A stretch of DNA of 64,000 nucleotides from Phytopseudomonas dryadis (lineage in GTDB: Bacteria > Pseudomonadota > Gammaproteobacteria > Pseudomonadales > Pseudomonadaceae), in the NCBI RefSeq assembly GCF_004327355.1, contig NZ_QJUM01000003.1, forward strand, positions 207,500 to 271,499, given 5' to 3'. Below the pieces are notes generated by a model. The model searched no databases. It had not been told where the DNA came from and saw only the letters and a list, made by a program, of their open reading frames with translations. A program made the position numbers and the translations under genes. Below are positions 15,363 to 26,693 of this stretch, piece after piece. Each line of letters begins with the position of its first letter. Position 1 is the stretch's first letter.

Positions 15363-16070
15363 ATGACCTCAGCACTGATCGAACTCACCGACCTCGGTTT
15401 CGCCTGGCCCGGCCAGGCCGAGCTCCTGGACATCCCGCGTTTCCATCTGCAGCGCGGTGAAACCCTGTTCCTCAAGGGCCCCAGCGGCAGCGGCAAGACC
15501 ACCCTGCTCGGCCTGCTCGGCGGCGTGCAGAAACCCGGGCGCGGCACCATCCGCCTGCTCGGCGAGGACCTGGCGAGCCTGTCCGCTGCGCGCCGTGATC
15601 GGTTCCGCGTCGACCACACCGGCTATATCTTCCAGCAGTTCAACCTGCTGCCCTTTCTCAGCGTGCGGGAAAACGTCGAGCTACCCTGCCGTTTCTCCGC
15701 GCTGCGCGCCGAGCGCGCGCGACAGCGTTACGCCAGCGTGGACGAGGCGGCAAGCAGCCTGCTCAAGCATCTGGGCCTGCGCCCGGAGCTACTGGAGCGC
15801 CGCGCCGATTCACTGTCCATCGGCCAGCAGCAACGGGTCGCCGCCGCCCGGGCGCTGATCGGCCAGCCCGAGCTGGTGATCGCCGACGAACCGACCTCGG
15901 CCCTGGACGCCGATGCACGCCAGGCGTTCCTCGAGCTGCTGTTCGGCGAATGCCGTGATGTCGGTGCCAGCCTGCTGTTCGTCAGCCACGACCAGAGCCT
16001 GGCCACGCTGTTCGACCGCAGCCTGTCACTGGCCGAACTCAACCGCGCCAGCAAACCCCAGGAGGTCTGA
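15363..16070 (+). CDS. ABC transporter ATP-binding protein (MacB/LolD type), zinc cluster
   Basis: 235 residues from ATG 15363; an upstream in-frame TTG adds only Pro/Ser-rich sequence. Walker A GPSGSGKTTLLG near residue 40, Q-loop FQQFNLLPFLSV, signature LSIGQQQRVAAARAL (the usual LSGGQ has Ile for the first Gly), Walker B LVIADEPTSALD and switch His in FVSHDQSL are all visible. This type pairs with FtsX/MacB-like permeases that drive extraction or mechanotransmission. The permease GTG lies one base after the stop. Confidence 0.88.
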   Translation: MTSALIELTDLGFAWPGQAELLDIPRFHLQRGETLFLKGPSGSGKTTLLGLLGGVQKPGRGTIRLLGEDLASLSAARRDRFRVDHTGYIFQQFNLLPFLSVRENVELPCRFSALRAERARQRYASVDEAASSLLKHLGLRPELLERRADSLSIGQQQRVAAARALIGQPELVIADEPTSALDADARQAFLELLFGECRDVGASLLFVSHDQSLATLFDRSLSLAELNRASKPQEV

Positions 16071-16071
16071 G

Positions 16072-17334
16072 GTGTTCCTGTTACGACTCGCCCTGGCCAG
16101 CCTGGCCAACCGCCGTTTCACCGCTCTGCTCACGGTCTTCGCCATCGCTCTGTCGGTTTGTCTGCTGCTCGCTGTGGAGCGGGTGCGCACCGAAGCCCGC
16201 GCCAGCTTCGCCAACACCATCAGCGGCACCGACCTGATCGTCGGCGCCCGCTCCGGCAGCGTGAACCTGCTGCTGTACTCGGTATTCCGCATCGGCAACG
16301 CCACCAACAACATCCGCTGGGACAGCTTCGAAAAGCTCGCCGCGCATCGTCAGGTCGACTGGGCCATCCCGATCTCCCTCGGCGACTCGCACCGCGGCTA
16401 CCGGGTGATGGGCACCGACGCAGGCTACTTCGACCACTACCGCTACGGCCGTGGACAGTCACTGCAGTTGGCCCAGGGCGAACGCTTCCACGACCTGTTC
16501 GACGTAGTGCTCGGCGCCGAAGTGGCCCAGGCCCTGAACTACCAGCTCGGCGACAAGCTGGTGCTGTCCCATGGGGTCGCGACCATCAGCCTGCAGCAGC
16601 ACGACGACAAGCCGTTCGTGGTCAGCGGCATCCTCGCCCGCACCGGCACACCGGTGGATCGCACCCTGCACATTTCCCTGGAGGGCATGGAGGCGCTGCA
16701 CGTCGACTGGCAGAACGGCGTGCCGGCTCGCGGCGCCGGCAAGATCAGCGCCGAGCAGGCCCGCGAGATGAACCTTCAGCCCAAGGCCATCACCGCGGTG
16801 ATGCTCGGCCTGAAGAGCAAGATCGCCACCTTCGCCGTGCAGCGCGAGGTCAACGAATACCGCGGCGAACCGCTGCTGGCGATTCTTCCCGGCGTCGCCC
16901 TGCAGGAGCTGTGGAGCCTGATGGGCACCGCGGAAAAGGCGCTGTTCGTGGTCTCGCTGTTCGTGGTGCTGACCGGCCTGATCGGCATGCTCACGGCCAT
17001 TCTCACCAGCCTCAACGAGCGGCGCCGGGAAATGGCCATCCTGCGCTCGGTCGGCGCGCGGCCCTGGCACGTCGCCAGCCTGCTGATCCTCGAGGCCTTC
17101 TCCCTGGCCGTGGCCGGTGTGGTCGCCGGTGTGGCGCTGCTGTACGGCGGCATCGCCGGTGCACAGGGCTATGTGCAGGCCAACTACGGCCTGTATCTGC
17201 CATTGAGTGCGCCGACACCCTATGAGTGGACGCTGCTCGGCGCTATTCTGACGGCCGCCCTGCTGATGGGCTGCGTGCCGGCCTGGCGCGCCTATCGGCA
17301 GTCGTTGGCAGATGGCCTGTCTATCCGCCTCTGA
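16072..17334 (+). CDS. ABC transporter permease, FtsX/MacB-like
   Basis: 420 residues from GTG 16072-16074, with AGGAGG seven bases upstream inside the end of the ATPase gene. One transmembrane segment lies near the N-terminus (about 18-36), followed by a periplasmic domain of about 240 residues (TDLIVGARSGSVNLLLYSVF, YRVMGTDAGYFDHYRYG, HISLEGMEALHVDW). Three C-terminal transmembrane segments follow (about 285-310, 335-365, 385-410) with the MacB-like ERRREMAILRSVGA coupling loop. Together with the His-rich DUF2796 protein and the DUF3299 protein it resembles the Vibrio zrg cluster; the transported substrate is inferred to be zinc-related. Confidence 0.88.
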   Translation: MFLLRLALASLANRRFTALLTVFAIALSVCLLLAVERVRTEARASFANTISGTDLIVGARSGSVNLLLYSVFRIGNATNNIRWDSFEKLAAHRQVDWAIPISLGDSHRGYRVMGTDAGYFDHYRYGRGQSLQLAQGERFHDLFDVVLGAEVAQALNYQLGDKLVLSHGVATISLQQHDDKPFVVSGILARTGTPVDRTLHISLEGMEALHVDWQNGVPARGAGKISAEQAREMNLQPKAITAVMLGLKSKIATFAVQREVNEYRGEPLLAILPGVALQELWSLMGTAEKALFVVSLFVVLTGLIGMLTAILTSLNERRREMAILRSVGARPWHVASLLILEAFSLAVAGVVAGVALLYGGIAGAQGYVQANYGLYLPLSAPTPYEWTLLGAILTAALLMGCVPAWRAYRQSLADGLSIRL

Positions 17335-17365
17335 GAGCCATCCCTGTCAACCTGTTGGTCACGCC

Positions 17366-17440
17366 GGGAGCGATTTTGGACGTCGCCCGCGACGGCCCGC
17401 AGGGTGACCGCCAGGGATGGCAGGCCACAAAAAACGCAGC
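17366..17440. repeat. dispersed single copy of the 73-bp repeat
   Basis: GCCGGGAGCGATTTTGGACG continuing to GACGGCCCGCAGGG and CCGCCAGGGATGGCAGGCCA matches the unit tandemly repeated at 28849-29150, with a few changes (GTCGCCCGCGAC for GTCGCTTGCGAC). Confidence 0.8.
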
Positions 17441-17491
17441 CGTAGGCGTGCTACTAGGACGTGACCTCCACAAGATGTGCCCCCGGGTCCC

Positions 17492-17580
17492 GTAGCCTGG
17501 GTTAGCCGCAGGCATAACCCGGGACCGCAGGCGTCAGGCAGGCACGGCCCCCGGGTGTCGCTGCGCTCGACCCGGGCTAC
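17492..17580. repeat. GTAGCCTGGGTT palindromic repeat, copy 2
   Basis: Begins GTAGCCTGGGTTAGCCGCAG and ends CGCTGCGCTCGACCCGGGCT-AC, the same ends as the copy at 13899-13967. The centre is different and longer. It lies in the 290-base gap between the permease and the DUF3299 gene, next to a 73-bp repeat copy. Confidence 0.8.
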
Positions 17581-17624
17581 AGGACAGCTAGCCGCGGCTC
17601 CGTTTTCAATCAAGAGGTAGTGTC

Positions 17625-18146
17625 ATGTTCCGCGCTCTGCTCATCGCCCTTCTCATGACCCTGGCTGCACCGCTGTGGGCCGCCGAACTGCGCACGCTGC
17701 ACTGGCAGGAGCTGATTCCCGAGGACGCGCCACCCCAGGTCAGCCAGCTGACGCCGATGCATGACATGTCGCAGTTGGGCGACGCGCTGTCCGAAGGCGG
17801 CGTCGCCTCTCTGCAGCAGTTTCCGTCTGCGCCGGTGGTCAGGGAAATGGACGGCCAGCAGGTCAGGATTCCGGGCTATATCGTGCCGCTGGACGTGACC
17901 GAAGAAGGCCGCGTCACCGAGTTCCTGCTGGTGCCCTACTTCGGCGCCTGTATCCACGTGCCGCCACCACCGTCCAACCAGATCATCCATGTCACCGCCG
18001 AGCTGGGGGTGATGCTCGATGCCCTGTATCAGCCGTTCTGGGTCGAAGGCCCGCTGAAGGTCGAACACAGCAGCAGCGAGCTGGCCGAAGTCGGCTACCA
18101 GATGGCCGCCGACAAGATCTACGCCTACGAGTTGCCGGACAGCTAG
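17625..18146 (+). CDS. DUF3299 periplasmic protein
   Basis: 173 residues with a signal peptide (MFRALLIALLMTLAAPLWAA). The core contains MDGQQVRIPGYIVPLD (about 84-99), FLLVPYFGACIHVPPPPSNQ (about 107-126, with one Cys) and IHVTAELG, the signature region of DUF3299. The domain is often found with zinc-linked transporters, including the Vibrio zrg set. The 290-base repeat-containing gap upstream means co-transcription with the ABC genes is not certain. Function unknown; possibly a periplasmic metal chaperone. Confidence 0.8.
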   Translation: MFRALLIALLMTLAAPLWAAELRTLHWQELIPEDAPPQVSQLTPMHDMSQLGDALSEGGVASLQQFPSAPVVREMDGQQVRIPGYIVPLDVTEEGRVTEFLLVPYFGACIHVPPPPSNQIIHVTAELGVMLDALYQPFWVEGPLKVEHSSSELAEVGYQMAADKIYAYELPDS

Positions 18147-18184
18147 GTGTCGCGACAACGGTCATGTGGCGGCCGGCCGATAGG

Positions 18185-18252
18185 AGCGCTGAAGGCTGAA
18201 CGACAAGCAACCCCCATAAGGCTCTTTCGTCCAGCTTTCCAGCCTCAAGCGT
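18185..18252. repeat. palindromic intergenic repeat, copy 2 (CTGGAGGCTGGA family)
   Basis: GAGCGCTGAAGGCTGAACGA-CAAG ... CTCTTTCGTCCAGCTTTCCA-GCCTCAAGCG. Compared with copies at 9786 and 26598 the arms are the same but the orientation of the CGACAAG and CTTTCGTCC sides varies. It lies downstream of the DUF3299 gene. Confidence 0.75.
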
Positions 18253-18441
18253 TTTTGATCAAAGGCCGAAGGCCGCTTTCGCCTCCGAGCAACCACCCAG
18301 CCGGTTCGCCCGGATACGAGCCAGTGGCAAAACGTCGCACCCGCCGTGGCTGCATCCATTGAGCTGAGTCAAGGAGCCCCAGGCTGTTCGCTCTAATCTA
18401 TGCCCATCCGAGATAACTCGATGACTCGTTAGGAGCTCGCT

Positions 18442-19134
18442 ATGCACAAGTCGCTGTTCACCGCCTCGCTGATCGCCCTGGCCCTGGCCGCCCCTCTGGC
18501 CCAGGCCCACCAGGCCGGCGATATCCTCGTTCGCGCCGGCGCCATCACGGTCAACCCCGAGGCTGACAGTTCCACGGTCAAAGTCGACCGAGGCGGTCTT
18601 GCCGGCGCCGACCTGGGCGGCAAGGCAACCATGAGCAGTGACACCCAGTTGGGTCTCAACTTCGCCTACATGCTCACCGACAACATCGGCATCGAGCTGC
18701 TCGCCGCCACGCCGTTCGAACATGACGTGAAGATCAAAGGAACCGCGCTGGATGCCGCCAACGGCAAACTCGGTACCTTGAAACACCTGCCACCGACCCT
18801 GAGCGTGGTCTACTACCCGCTCGACTCGAAATCGGCGTTCCAGCCCTATGTCGGCGCCGGCATCAACTACACCTGGATCTACGACGAGCACGTGGGTAGC
18901 CGCGCCACCACGGCCGGCTTCGACAATTTCCGGGCGAAGAACTCCTGGGGCCTGGCTTGGCAGATCGGTGCCGACTACATGCTCACCGACAACCTCCTGA
19001 TCAACGCCCAGGCGCGCTACATCGACATCGACACCACCGCCTATGTCGACCATCCCGGCCTCGGCGTGCGCGCCAAGGTCGACGTCGACGTCGATCCGTT
19101 CGTGTATATGGTCGGCCTGGGCTACAAATTCTGA
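18442..19134 (+). CDS. ompW: OmpW-family outer membrane protein
   Basis: 230 residues with a signal peptide ending AQAHQAGD. The mature protein shows alternating beta strands of an eight-stranded barrel: GDILVRAGAITVNPE, TQLGLNFAYMLTDNIGIELLAATPFEHDV, TLSVVYYPL, FQPYVGAGINYTWI and the C-terminal VYMVGLGYKF ending in the aromatic Phe required for barrel assembly. OmpW forms a small hydrophobic channel. A ribosome site TTAGGAG precedes the ATG. Transcription ends at the hairpin 19150-19176. Confidence 0.93.
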   Translation: MHKSLFTASLIALALAAPLAQAHQAGDILVRAGAITVNPEADSSTVKVDRGGLAGADLGGKATMSSDTQLGLNFAYMLTDNIGIELLAATPFEHDVKIKGTALDAANGKLGTLKHLPPTLSVVYYPLDSKSAFQPYVGAGINYTWIYDEHVGSRATTAGFDNFRAKNSWGLAWQIGADYMLTDNLLINAQARYIDIDTTAYVDHPGLGVRAKVDVDVDPFVYMVGLGYKF

Positions 19135-19149
19135 GCCCCAGGACACACG

Positions 19150-19176
19150 AAAAAGCCGGCATTGCCGGCTTTTTTG
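19150..19176. terminator. bidirectional terminator, ompW / epimerase
   Basis: AAAAAGCCGGC-att-GCCGGCTTTTTT: a GC stem with A and T runs on both sides, located between convergent genes. Confidence 0.9.
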
Positions 19177-19191
19177 CGTATCAGGGTCTGC

Positions 19192-20121
19192 TCAGACACC
19201 CAACAGCCGCGCCAGCCCGTCACGCAACGCGGTCGCCGCCGGCAAGCGGTAGTGGCGAGCCAGGCGCTGGTTATCGGCTCGCGAATGGCGGATGTCGCCG
19301 GGCCGCTCGGCCTGGTGGGTGACCCTCGGCAAACCGCCGAGCAGCCTGCCGATCTCGGCCAGCAAGCGATTGAGGCTCACGGCCTGGTTCCAGCCCACGT
19401 TCACCGCGCCCTCGACCACCCGCTCGGCATCCAGCGCCTGCAACAGCAAATCGACCAGGTCGGTGATATAGAAGAAATCGCGGGTCTGCTCGCCGTCGCC
19501 GAACACGCTGATCGGCAGCCCCTGCTGCGCCCGCTGGGTGAAGATGCTGATCACCCCGGAGTACGGCGAGGACGGGTCCTGGCGCGGGCCGAAGACATTG
19601 AAGAAGCGGAAGATCGCCGGTTCCAGGCCATGCTGGTGCCGGTAGAACTCCAGGTAATGCTCGCTGGCCAGCTTGTCCGCCGCATAGGGCGTCAGCGGAG
19701 CCTTGGGCGTGGCTTCGTCGATCGCCTGGCCCTCGCCGTTGTTGCCATACACCGCCGCGCTGGAGGCGAACAGCACCCGCTTGACACCCTGCACCCGCAT
19801 GGCCTCGCACAGGTTCAGGGTGCCGATGAAATTGCTCTGGTGAGTACGCACCGGGTCATCCACCGACGCCTGCACCGAGGCCACCGCGGCCAGGTGCACG
19901 ACGGCCTGGCAACCGGCGACCGCCTGCTCCAGCACAGCACAGTCGGCCACGTCGCCGCGGATGAAGCTCAGCCGCGGGTTGCCCAGCGGCAGGTTGTCGA
20001 GCTTGCCCATGGACAGGTTGTCCAGCACGCGCACGGGGCGGCCCCGGGCCAGCAGGGCGTCGACCAGATTGGAACCGATGAAACCGGCGCCGCCGGTAAC
20101 CAGAACGGGTAAGTCAGACAT
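19192..20121 (-). CDS. NAD-dependent epimerase/dehydratase, UDP-glucose 4-epimerase-like
   Basis: 309 residues from ATG 20119-20121. Rossmann motif VLVTGGAGFIGSN at residues 6-18, catalytic SSAAVYG and Tyr-x3-Lys in YAADKLASE (about 145-153), then FNVFGPRQDPSSPYSGVI and DGEQTRDFFYITDLV, the pattern of extended short-chain UDP-hexose 4-epimerases (GalE/WbpP group). It probably supplies a nucleotide sugar for surface polysaccharide. It overlaps the upstream sugar-nucleotide gene by 8 bases. The substrate is not determined. Confidence 0.85.
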   Translation of the reverse strand: MSDLPVLVTGGAGFIGSNLVDALLARGRPVRVLDNLSMGKLDNLPLGNPRLSFIRGDVADCAVLEQAVAGCQAVVHLAAVASVQASVDDPVRTHQSNFIGTLNLCEAMRVQGVKRVLFASSAAVYGNNGEGQAIDEATPKAPLTPYAADKLASEHYLEFYRHQHGLEPAIFRFFNVFGPRQDPSSPYSGVISIFTQRAQQGLPISVFGDGEQTRDFFYITDLVDLLLQALDAERVVEGAVNVGWNQAVSLNRLLAEIGRLLGGLPRVTHQAERPGDIRHSRADNQRLARHYRLPAATALRDGLARLLGV

Positions 20122-20998
20122 GGCGATAATAGTGATCCAGCAGGCTCGGTAGCCCGGCGCGCCAGGCACGGGGTTTGACACCGAAGGTGTGAAGGATTTT
20201 CTTGCACGCCAGCACCGCGTGCTGCGGCTCGTCGGCGGCATCCGGGCGAGCGGCATGGGCCTGGCCGCTGACGTCCTCGAGCAGATTCTGGCGCAGATGC
20301 CGGGCCTCGCTGAGAATGGCCTGGCCCAGGGCCAGCGACGTCGTCGCCTCGTGCCCGCCGTAATGGTAGGTGCCCCACAGCGGTGCCTGGCAATCGAGCT
20401 GTTTGAGCACCGCCAGGATGACCCGTGCCGCATCGTCCACCGGCGTCGGATTGCCGCGCCGGTCATCGGCGAGAAACAGGGCCTCGTCGCGCTCGGCACG
20501 CATGAGAAAACGCGCCAGCACACCATCGGGGCTGTCATCGAGCAACCAGCCGAAACGCAGCAACACGTGGCGCGGACACATCGCCCGCACGCTCTGCTCC
20601 ATGCGCCAGAGCACCTGCCCCCGCAGGCTCAGCGGCATGGACTCATCCTTCTCGCTGTAGGCGGTGGCGCGGGAACCGTCGAACACCCGGTAACTGGAAG
20701 GCTGCAGCAGGCGGATATCATGGTGCTGGCAGAGCTCGGCCAGGCGCTCGACAGCCCGCTCCTGAGCGGCGAAACGCTCCTCGCTGACCTGTTCGGCCTG
20801 GAACCAGTCGAAATAGTAGGCAAGATTGACCACCGCGTCGGGGCGGGTGTCATCGAGCAGCTCGGTCAGGCTGGCGGCGTCCCAGCCTTGTGCCGGGGGG
20901 CGTGGCGCGAGAAAGCCGATATCCTCTTCGGCTCCCAGGCGGATCAGCGCCCGGCCCAGGGTACTACCGCCACCCAGTAATAACAGGCGCATGCGCAT
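20114..20998 (-). CDS. sugar nucleotide-binding / dTDP-4-dehydrorhamnose reductase-like protein
   Basis: 294 residues from the ATG at 20998; a second ATG two codons later (20992) is equally possible, and an open frame runs to 21037. The N-terminus RLLLLGGGSTLGRALIRLGA is a Rossmann loop. LLDDTRPDAVVNLAYYFDWF resembles the RmlD family, with SSYRVFDG in place of the usual STDYVFDG and a shortened C-terminus. The catalytic YxxxK is not clear, so activity is uncertain. It overlaps the downstream epimerase by 8 bases, so the two probably act together. Confidence 0.75.
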   Translation of the reverse strand: MRMRLLLLGGGSTLGRALIRLGAEEDIGFLAPRPPAQGWDAASLTELLDDTRPDAVVNLAYYFDWFQAEQVSEERFAAQERAVERLAELCQHHDIRLLQPSSYRVFDGSRATAYSEKDESMPLSLRGQVLWRMEQSVRAMCPRHVLLRFGWLLDDSPDGVLARFLMRAERDEALFLADDRRGNPTPVDDAARVILAVLKQLDCQAPLWGTYHYGGHEATTSLALGQAILSEARHLRQNLLEDVSGQAHAARPDAADEPQHAVLACKKILHTFGVKPRAWRAGLPSLLDHYYRHV

Positions 20999-21320
20999 AA
21001 CGGAATGAGTGACTCCACAATCAGGTTCGAGGCGCACCGCACGCTCGCGGTGTTACAGGATGCCCCACAAAGTCGCAGGTTTTGCCCGGGCGAACCAGTC
21101 CAATGGCCTGTATTCTGCTGTTTTTACCCGGTGACGTCATCTGTCACGCAGCAGTTGACGCCGCTCGCTCCCGCTCGGGCACATCCCCCGCAGCAGTGGC
21201 AATGGAATCACACCCCGGACAGGCGGGCGCGAACATGGCCGCCGCATGGCAACGGGCAACCGATGTCGATCAGGGGCGTCATGAGCGGCCGAACGGATCG
21301 ACCACGAAAGGACTGACCCT
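20999..21320. other. divergent intergenic region without recognised features
   Basis: About 320 bases between the divergent RmlD-like and VanZ-like genes. No RNA gene, repeat copy or clear promoter was found by reading; promoters for both flanking genes must lie here. Confidence 0.6.
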
Positions 21321-21668
21321 TTGAGAAAAATACTGTTCCTGGCCTGTTGCGCGGTACTCGCCTACGGCCTGTTCCGCCCCGAACCGCCACCCGATCTGTT
21401 CGAGCAGTCGGACAAGTTTCTGCATGTGCTCGCCTTTGCCGGTCTCGCCCTGGTCAGCCGGATCGCCTTCCCGCGCGTCTCGGGCTGGCTGCTGTGGAGC
21501 CTGCTGTTCGTCCAGGCCCCATTGCTCGAGTGGCTGCAGCATCGCTTGCAGGAAACCCGCGAGTTCAGTCACCAGGACATCCTCGCCAATCTCTGCGGCA
21601 TCGGCCTCGCCCTGCTGCTGTGGCTCCTCCACGGCCTGCTGCGCCGGCGCTTCTTCAGGCCGGCCTGA
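21321..21668 (+). CDS. VanZ-like small membrane protein
   Basis: 115 residues from TTG 21321-21323 with AAAGGAC upstream. Segments at about 3-17, 34-48, 55-72 and 86-107 are hydrophobic. The motif SDKFLHVLAFAGLALV and the later EFSHQDILANLCGIGLALLL match the VanZ-like family (conserved His and an acidic residue before the last helix). Role unknown. The gene is convergent with ssb and shares a bidirectional terminator. Confidence 0.7.
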   Translation: MRKILFLACCAVLAYGLFRPEPPPDLFEQSDKFLHVLAFAGLALVSRIAFPRVSGWLLWSLLFVQAPLLEWLQHRLQETREFSHQDILANLCGIGLALLLWLLHGLLRRRFFRPA

Positions 21669-21684
21669 ACGGGCAGCGCAGAAA

Positions 21685-21715
21685 GACCAAGGCCCCGCAT
21701 TGCGGGGCCCTGGTC
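21685..21715. terminator. bidirectional terminator, VanZ-like gene / ssb
   Basis: GACCAaGGCCCCGC-att-GCGGGGCCCTGGTC forms a long GC stem with one mismatch between convergent genes; TCTTTCT follows on the minus strand. Confidence 0.8.
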
Positions 21716-21734
21716 GTGCGACAGAGCGCGATGG

Positions 21735-22223
21735 TCAGAACGGAATGTCGTCGTCGAAGCTGTCGTAGTCCTGCGCAGGCTGGGGCTTCTGCTGCGGCGG
21801 AGCCTGGCGTGGGGCGGCCTGCTGCGGCTCGCGCTGCGGGGCCGGACGCTGCTGGCGCTCGCCACCACCGGCATTGTCCGGACGGCCGCCGAGCAACTGC
21901 ATGGTGCCCTGCATGTCGACGATGATTTCCGTGGTGTAGCGCTTGATGCCATCCTTTTCCCACTCGCGGGTCTGCAGCTTGCCTTCGATGTACACCTGCG
22001 ACCCCTTGCGCAGGTATTCGCCGGCGATTTCCGCGACCTTGCCGAACAGCGACACGCGGTGCCATTCGGTTTTCTCGACCTTCTGCCCGGTCTGCTTGTC
22101 CGTCCACTGCTCGCTGGTGGCCAGGCTCAGGTTGGTCACGGCGTTGCCGCTGGGCAGGTAGCGCGTTTCCGGATCCTGTCCGCAGGTTCCGACCAGAATG
22201 ACTTTGTTAACCCCACGGGCCAT
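21735..22223 (-). CDS. ssb: single-stranded DNA-binding protein
   Basis: 162 residues. OB-fold domain 1-115 ([50 protein letters not shown]), followed by a Gly/Pro/Gln-rich linker and the acidic C-terminal tip DSFDDDIPF that docks partner proteins. Binds ssDNA as a tetramer in replication, repair and recombination. It lies 17 bases downstream of the MFS gene and next to divergent uvrA, the conserved pseudomonad arrangement. Confidence 0.97.
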   Translation of the reverse strand: MARGVNKVILVGTCGQDPETRYLPSGNAVTNLSLATSEQWTDKQTGQKVEKTEWHRVSLFGKVAEIAGEYLRKGSQVYIEGKLQTREWEKDGIKRYTTEIIVDMQGTMQLLGGRPDNAGGGERQQRPAPQREPQQAAPRQAPPQQKPQPAQDYDSFDDDIPF

Positions 22224-22240
22224 AACGCTCTCCTAGACTT

Positions 22241-23635
22241 TCAGCACGTCACCGGCGCCGCTTCGATCAGGCGCTGCAGCGACGTGCGATCCAATTGTTG
22301 GGTATCCACTTTGACATAGATGGCGGCCTCTTCGGCCACCACCACGGCATCCGCCACTCCGGGCACTGCCTGAATACGCTCGGCCAATCCTGCTTCCTGC
22401 AATGCCGCACTCGATAGCGACAAACGCAGGCTGGTGACATACGGCGGTTCGCGCATAGTAACAGCAAAGGCCAGCCAGAAAAGGGTCAGCGATGCACAGC
22501 CGCCGAACACGCCGGCCAGGCCATGCTGCTGGTACAGCCAGCCACCGAGAATGCCGCCCAGGGCCGAGCCGAGGAACTGGCTGGTCGAATACACGCCCAT
22601 GGCCGTGCCCTTGCCACCGGCCGGCGCCACCTTGCTGATCAGCGAAGGTAACGAGGCCTCCAGCAGATTGAAGGCGGTGAAGAACACGATGATGCCGAAC
22701 ACCAGGTTGCTCAGGCCATGACCGAACACCCAGAAATACAACTCGCAACCCAGCAGCGCCAGCACCGCGCCGATCAGCACGCGGCGCATCTGGCGCTTCT
22801 TCTCGCCATAGATGATGAACGGCACCATGGCGAAGAAGCCGGCCAGCAACGCCGTCAGGTATACCCACCAGTGCTGCTCCTTGGGCAGACCGCCCTGCTC
22901 CACCAGCGCCAGCGGCAAGGCGATGAAACTGGCCATGAGGATGGCGTGCAGGGCGAAGATGGCGAAGTCCAGGCGTAGCAGATCCGGATGCCGCAGCGTC
23001 GGCCACAGCGCCTGCCTGGCGACCCCGGATTCGCGGTGCTGCAGCGGTCCGCCACTGGCCGGCACCAGGCCGGCGACGATGACGATCCCCAGCAGCGCCA
23101 TCGCCGCCGTGGCCAGAAACAGTCCGGACAGGCCGAAAGCGCGGGTCAGCAGCGGGCCGACCACCATGGCCACGGCAAAGGACAGCCCGATGCTCATGCC
23201 GATCATGGCCATGGCCTTGGTGCGGTGCTGCTCGCGGGTCAGGTCGGAAAGCAGCGCCATCACCGCCGCGGAAATCGCCCCCGCGCCCTGCAGCACGCGG
23301 CCGGCGATCACGCCCCAGATCGAGTCGGCGTTGGCCGCCAGCAGACTGCCCGCCGCGAACACCACGAGACCGAAGTAAATCACCGGCCGCCTGCCGATCC
23401 GATCGGACAGCACGCCGAAGGGAATCTGCAACAGCGCCTGGGTCAGGCCATAGGCGCCAATGGCCAGGCCGATCAGTGCCGGGGTTGAACCGGCGAGCTC
23501 CTGCCCATAAGTAGCCAGTACCGGCAGCACCATGAACATGCCCAGCATGCGGAACGCGAACACCAGCGCCAACCCTGCGGCGGCCCGGGTTTCCCCGCTA
23601 CTCATGCGTTCGCTGTGCGGATCGCGCATCGTCAA
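22241..23635 (-). CDS. MFS transporter, YajR type with C-terminal YAM-like domain
   Basis: 464 residues with twelve hydrophobic segments. The N-terminus [19 protein letters not shown] and the motif A loop [17 protein letters not shown] are close to E. coli YajR, a drug/H+-antiporter-type MFS protein. Residues about 395-464 are a soluble ferredoxin-like tail ([28 protein letters not shown]) corresponding to the YAM domain. Substrate unknown. A start ten codons downstream ([10 protein letters not shown]) is possible. It is divergent from uvrA and upstream of ssb. Confidence 0.88.
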   Translation of the reverse strand: MTMRDPHSERMSSGETRAAAGLALVFAFRMLGMFMVLPVLATYGQELAGSTPALIGLAIGAYGLTQALLQIPFGVLSDRIGRRPVIYFGLVVFAAGSLLAANADSIWGVIAGRVLQGAGAISAAVMALLSDLTREQHRTKAMAMIGMSIGLSFAVAMVVGPLLTRAFGLSGLFLATAAMALLGIVIVAGLVPASGGPLQHRESGVARQALWPTLRHPDLLRLDFAIFALHAILMASFIALPLALVEQGGLPKEQHWWVYLTALLAGFFAMVPFIIYGEKKRQMRRVLIGAVLALLGCELYFWVFGHGLSNLVFGIIVFFTAFNLLEASLPSLISKVAPAGGKGTAMGVYSTSQFLGSALGGILGGWLYQQHGLAGVFGGCASLTLFWLAFAVTMREPPYVTSLRLSLSSAALQEAGLAERIQAVPGVADAVVVAEEAAIYVKVDTQQLDRTSLQRLIEAAPVTC

Positions 23636-23699
23636 ATAACCTGTTGAAACCAGCCGGCGATTCTAGCAGTCGAACTCCCAATGGCACAGCAGCGTCGCT

Positions 23700-23729
23700 T
23701 TGCCGCACCGCCGCTTGCGCCCGTATAAT
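23700..23729 (+). promoter_or_regulatory. uvrA promoter candidate
   Basis: TTGCCG (23700-23705), 18 bases, TATAAT (23724-23729; perfect -10). It lies 34 bases before the uvrA start. No clear LexA box was seen across it. Confidence 0.6.
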
Positions 23730-23763
23730 CGGCGGTTTACTCCGCCCGCCACGCGAGGCTGTT

Positions 23764-26597
<2,834 letters not shown>

Positions 26598-26598
<1 letters not shown>

Positions 26599-26672
26599 GG
26601 CTGGAGGCTGGAGGCTGGAGGCTGGAGGCTGGACGAAAGGCTTGTCGTTCAGCCTCCAGCCTTCCAGCGCCT
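26598..26672. repeat. palindromic repeat, copy 3, with 7-bp tandem left arm
   Basis: The left arm is five tandem heptamers GGCTGGA ending in CGAAAGG; the right arm is CTTGTCGTTCAGCCTCCAGC-CTTCCAGCGC. It starts at the uvrA stop and probably acts as its terminator. It belongs to the same family as 9786-9872 and 18185-18252. Confidence 0.8.
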
Positions 26673-26693
26673 TTATCGGCTTGTACCGCCCTC

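Noticed and set aside
18247..18262. ANR/FNR box upstream of ompW (TTTTTGATCAAAGG)
   Set aside because: The two half sites touch (TTGATCAA) instead of being four bases apart, and the site lies within a repeat copy nearly 190 bases before ompW.
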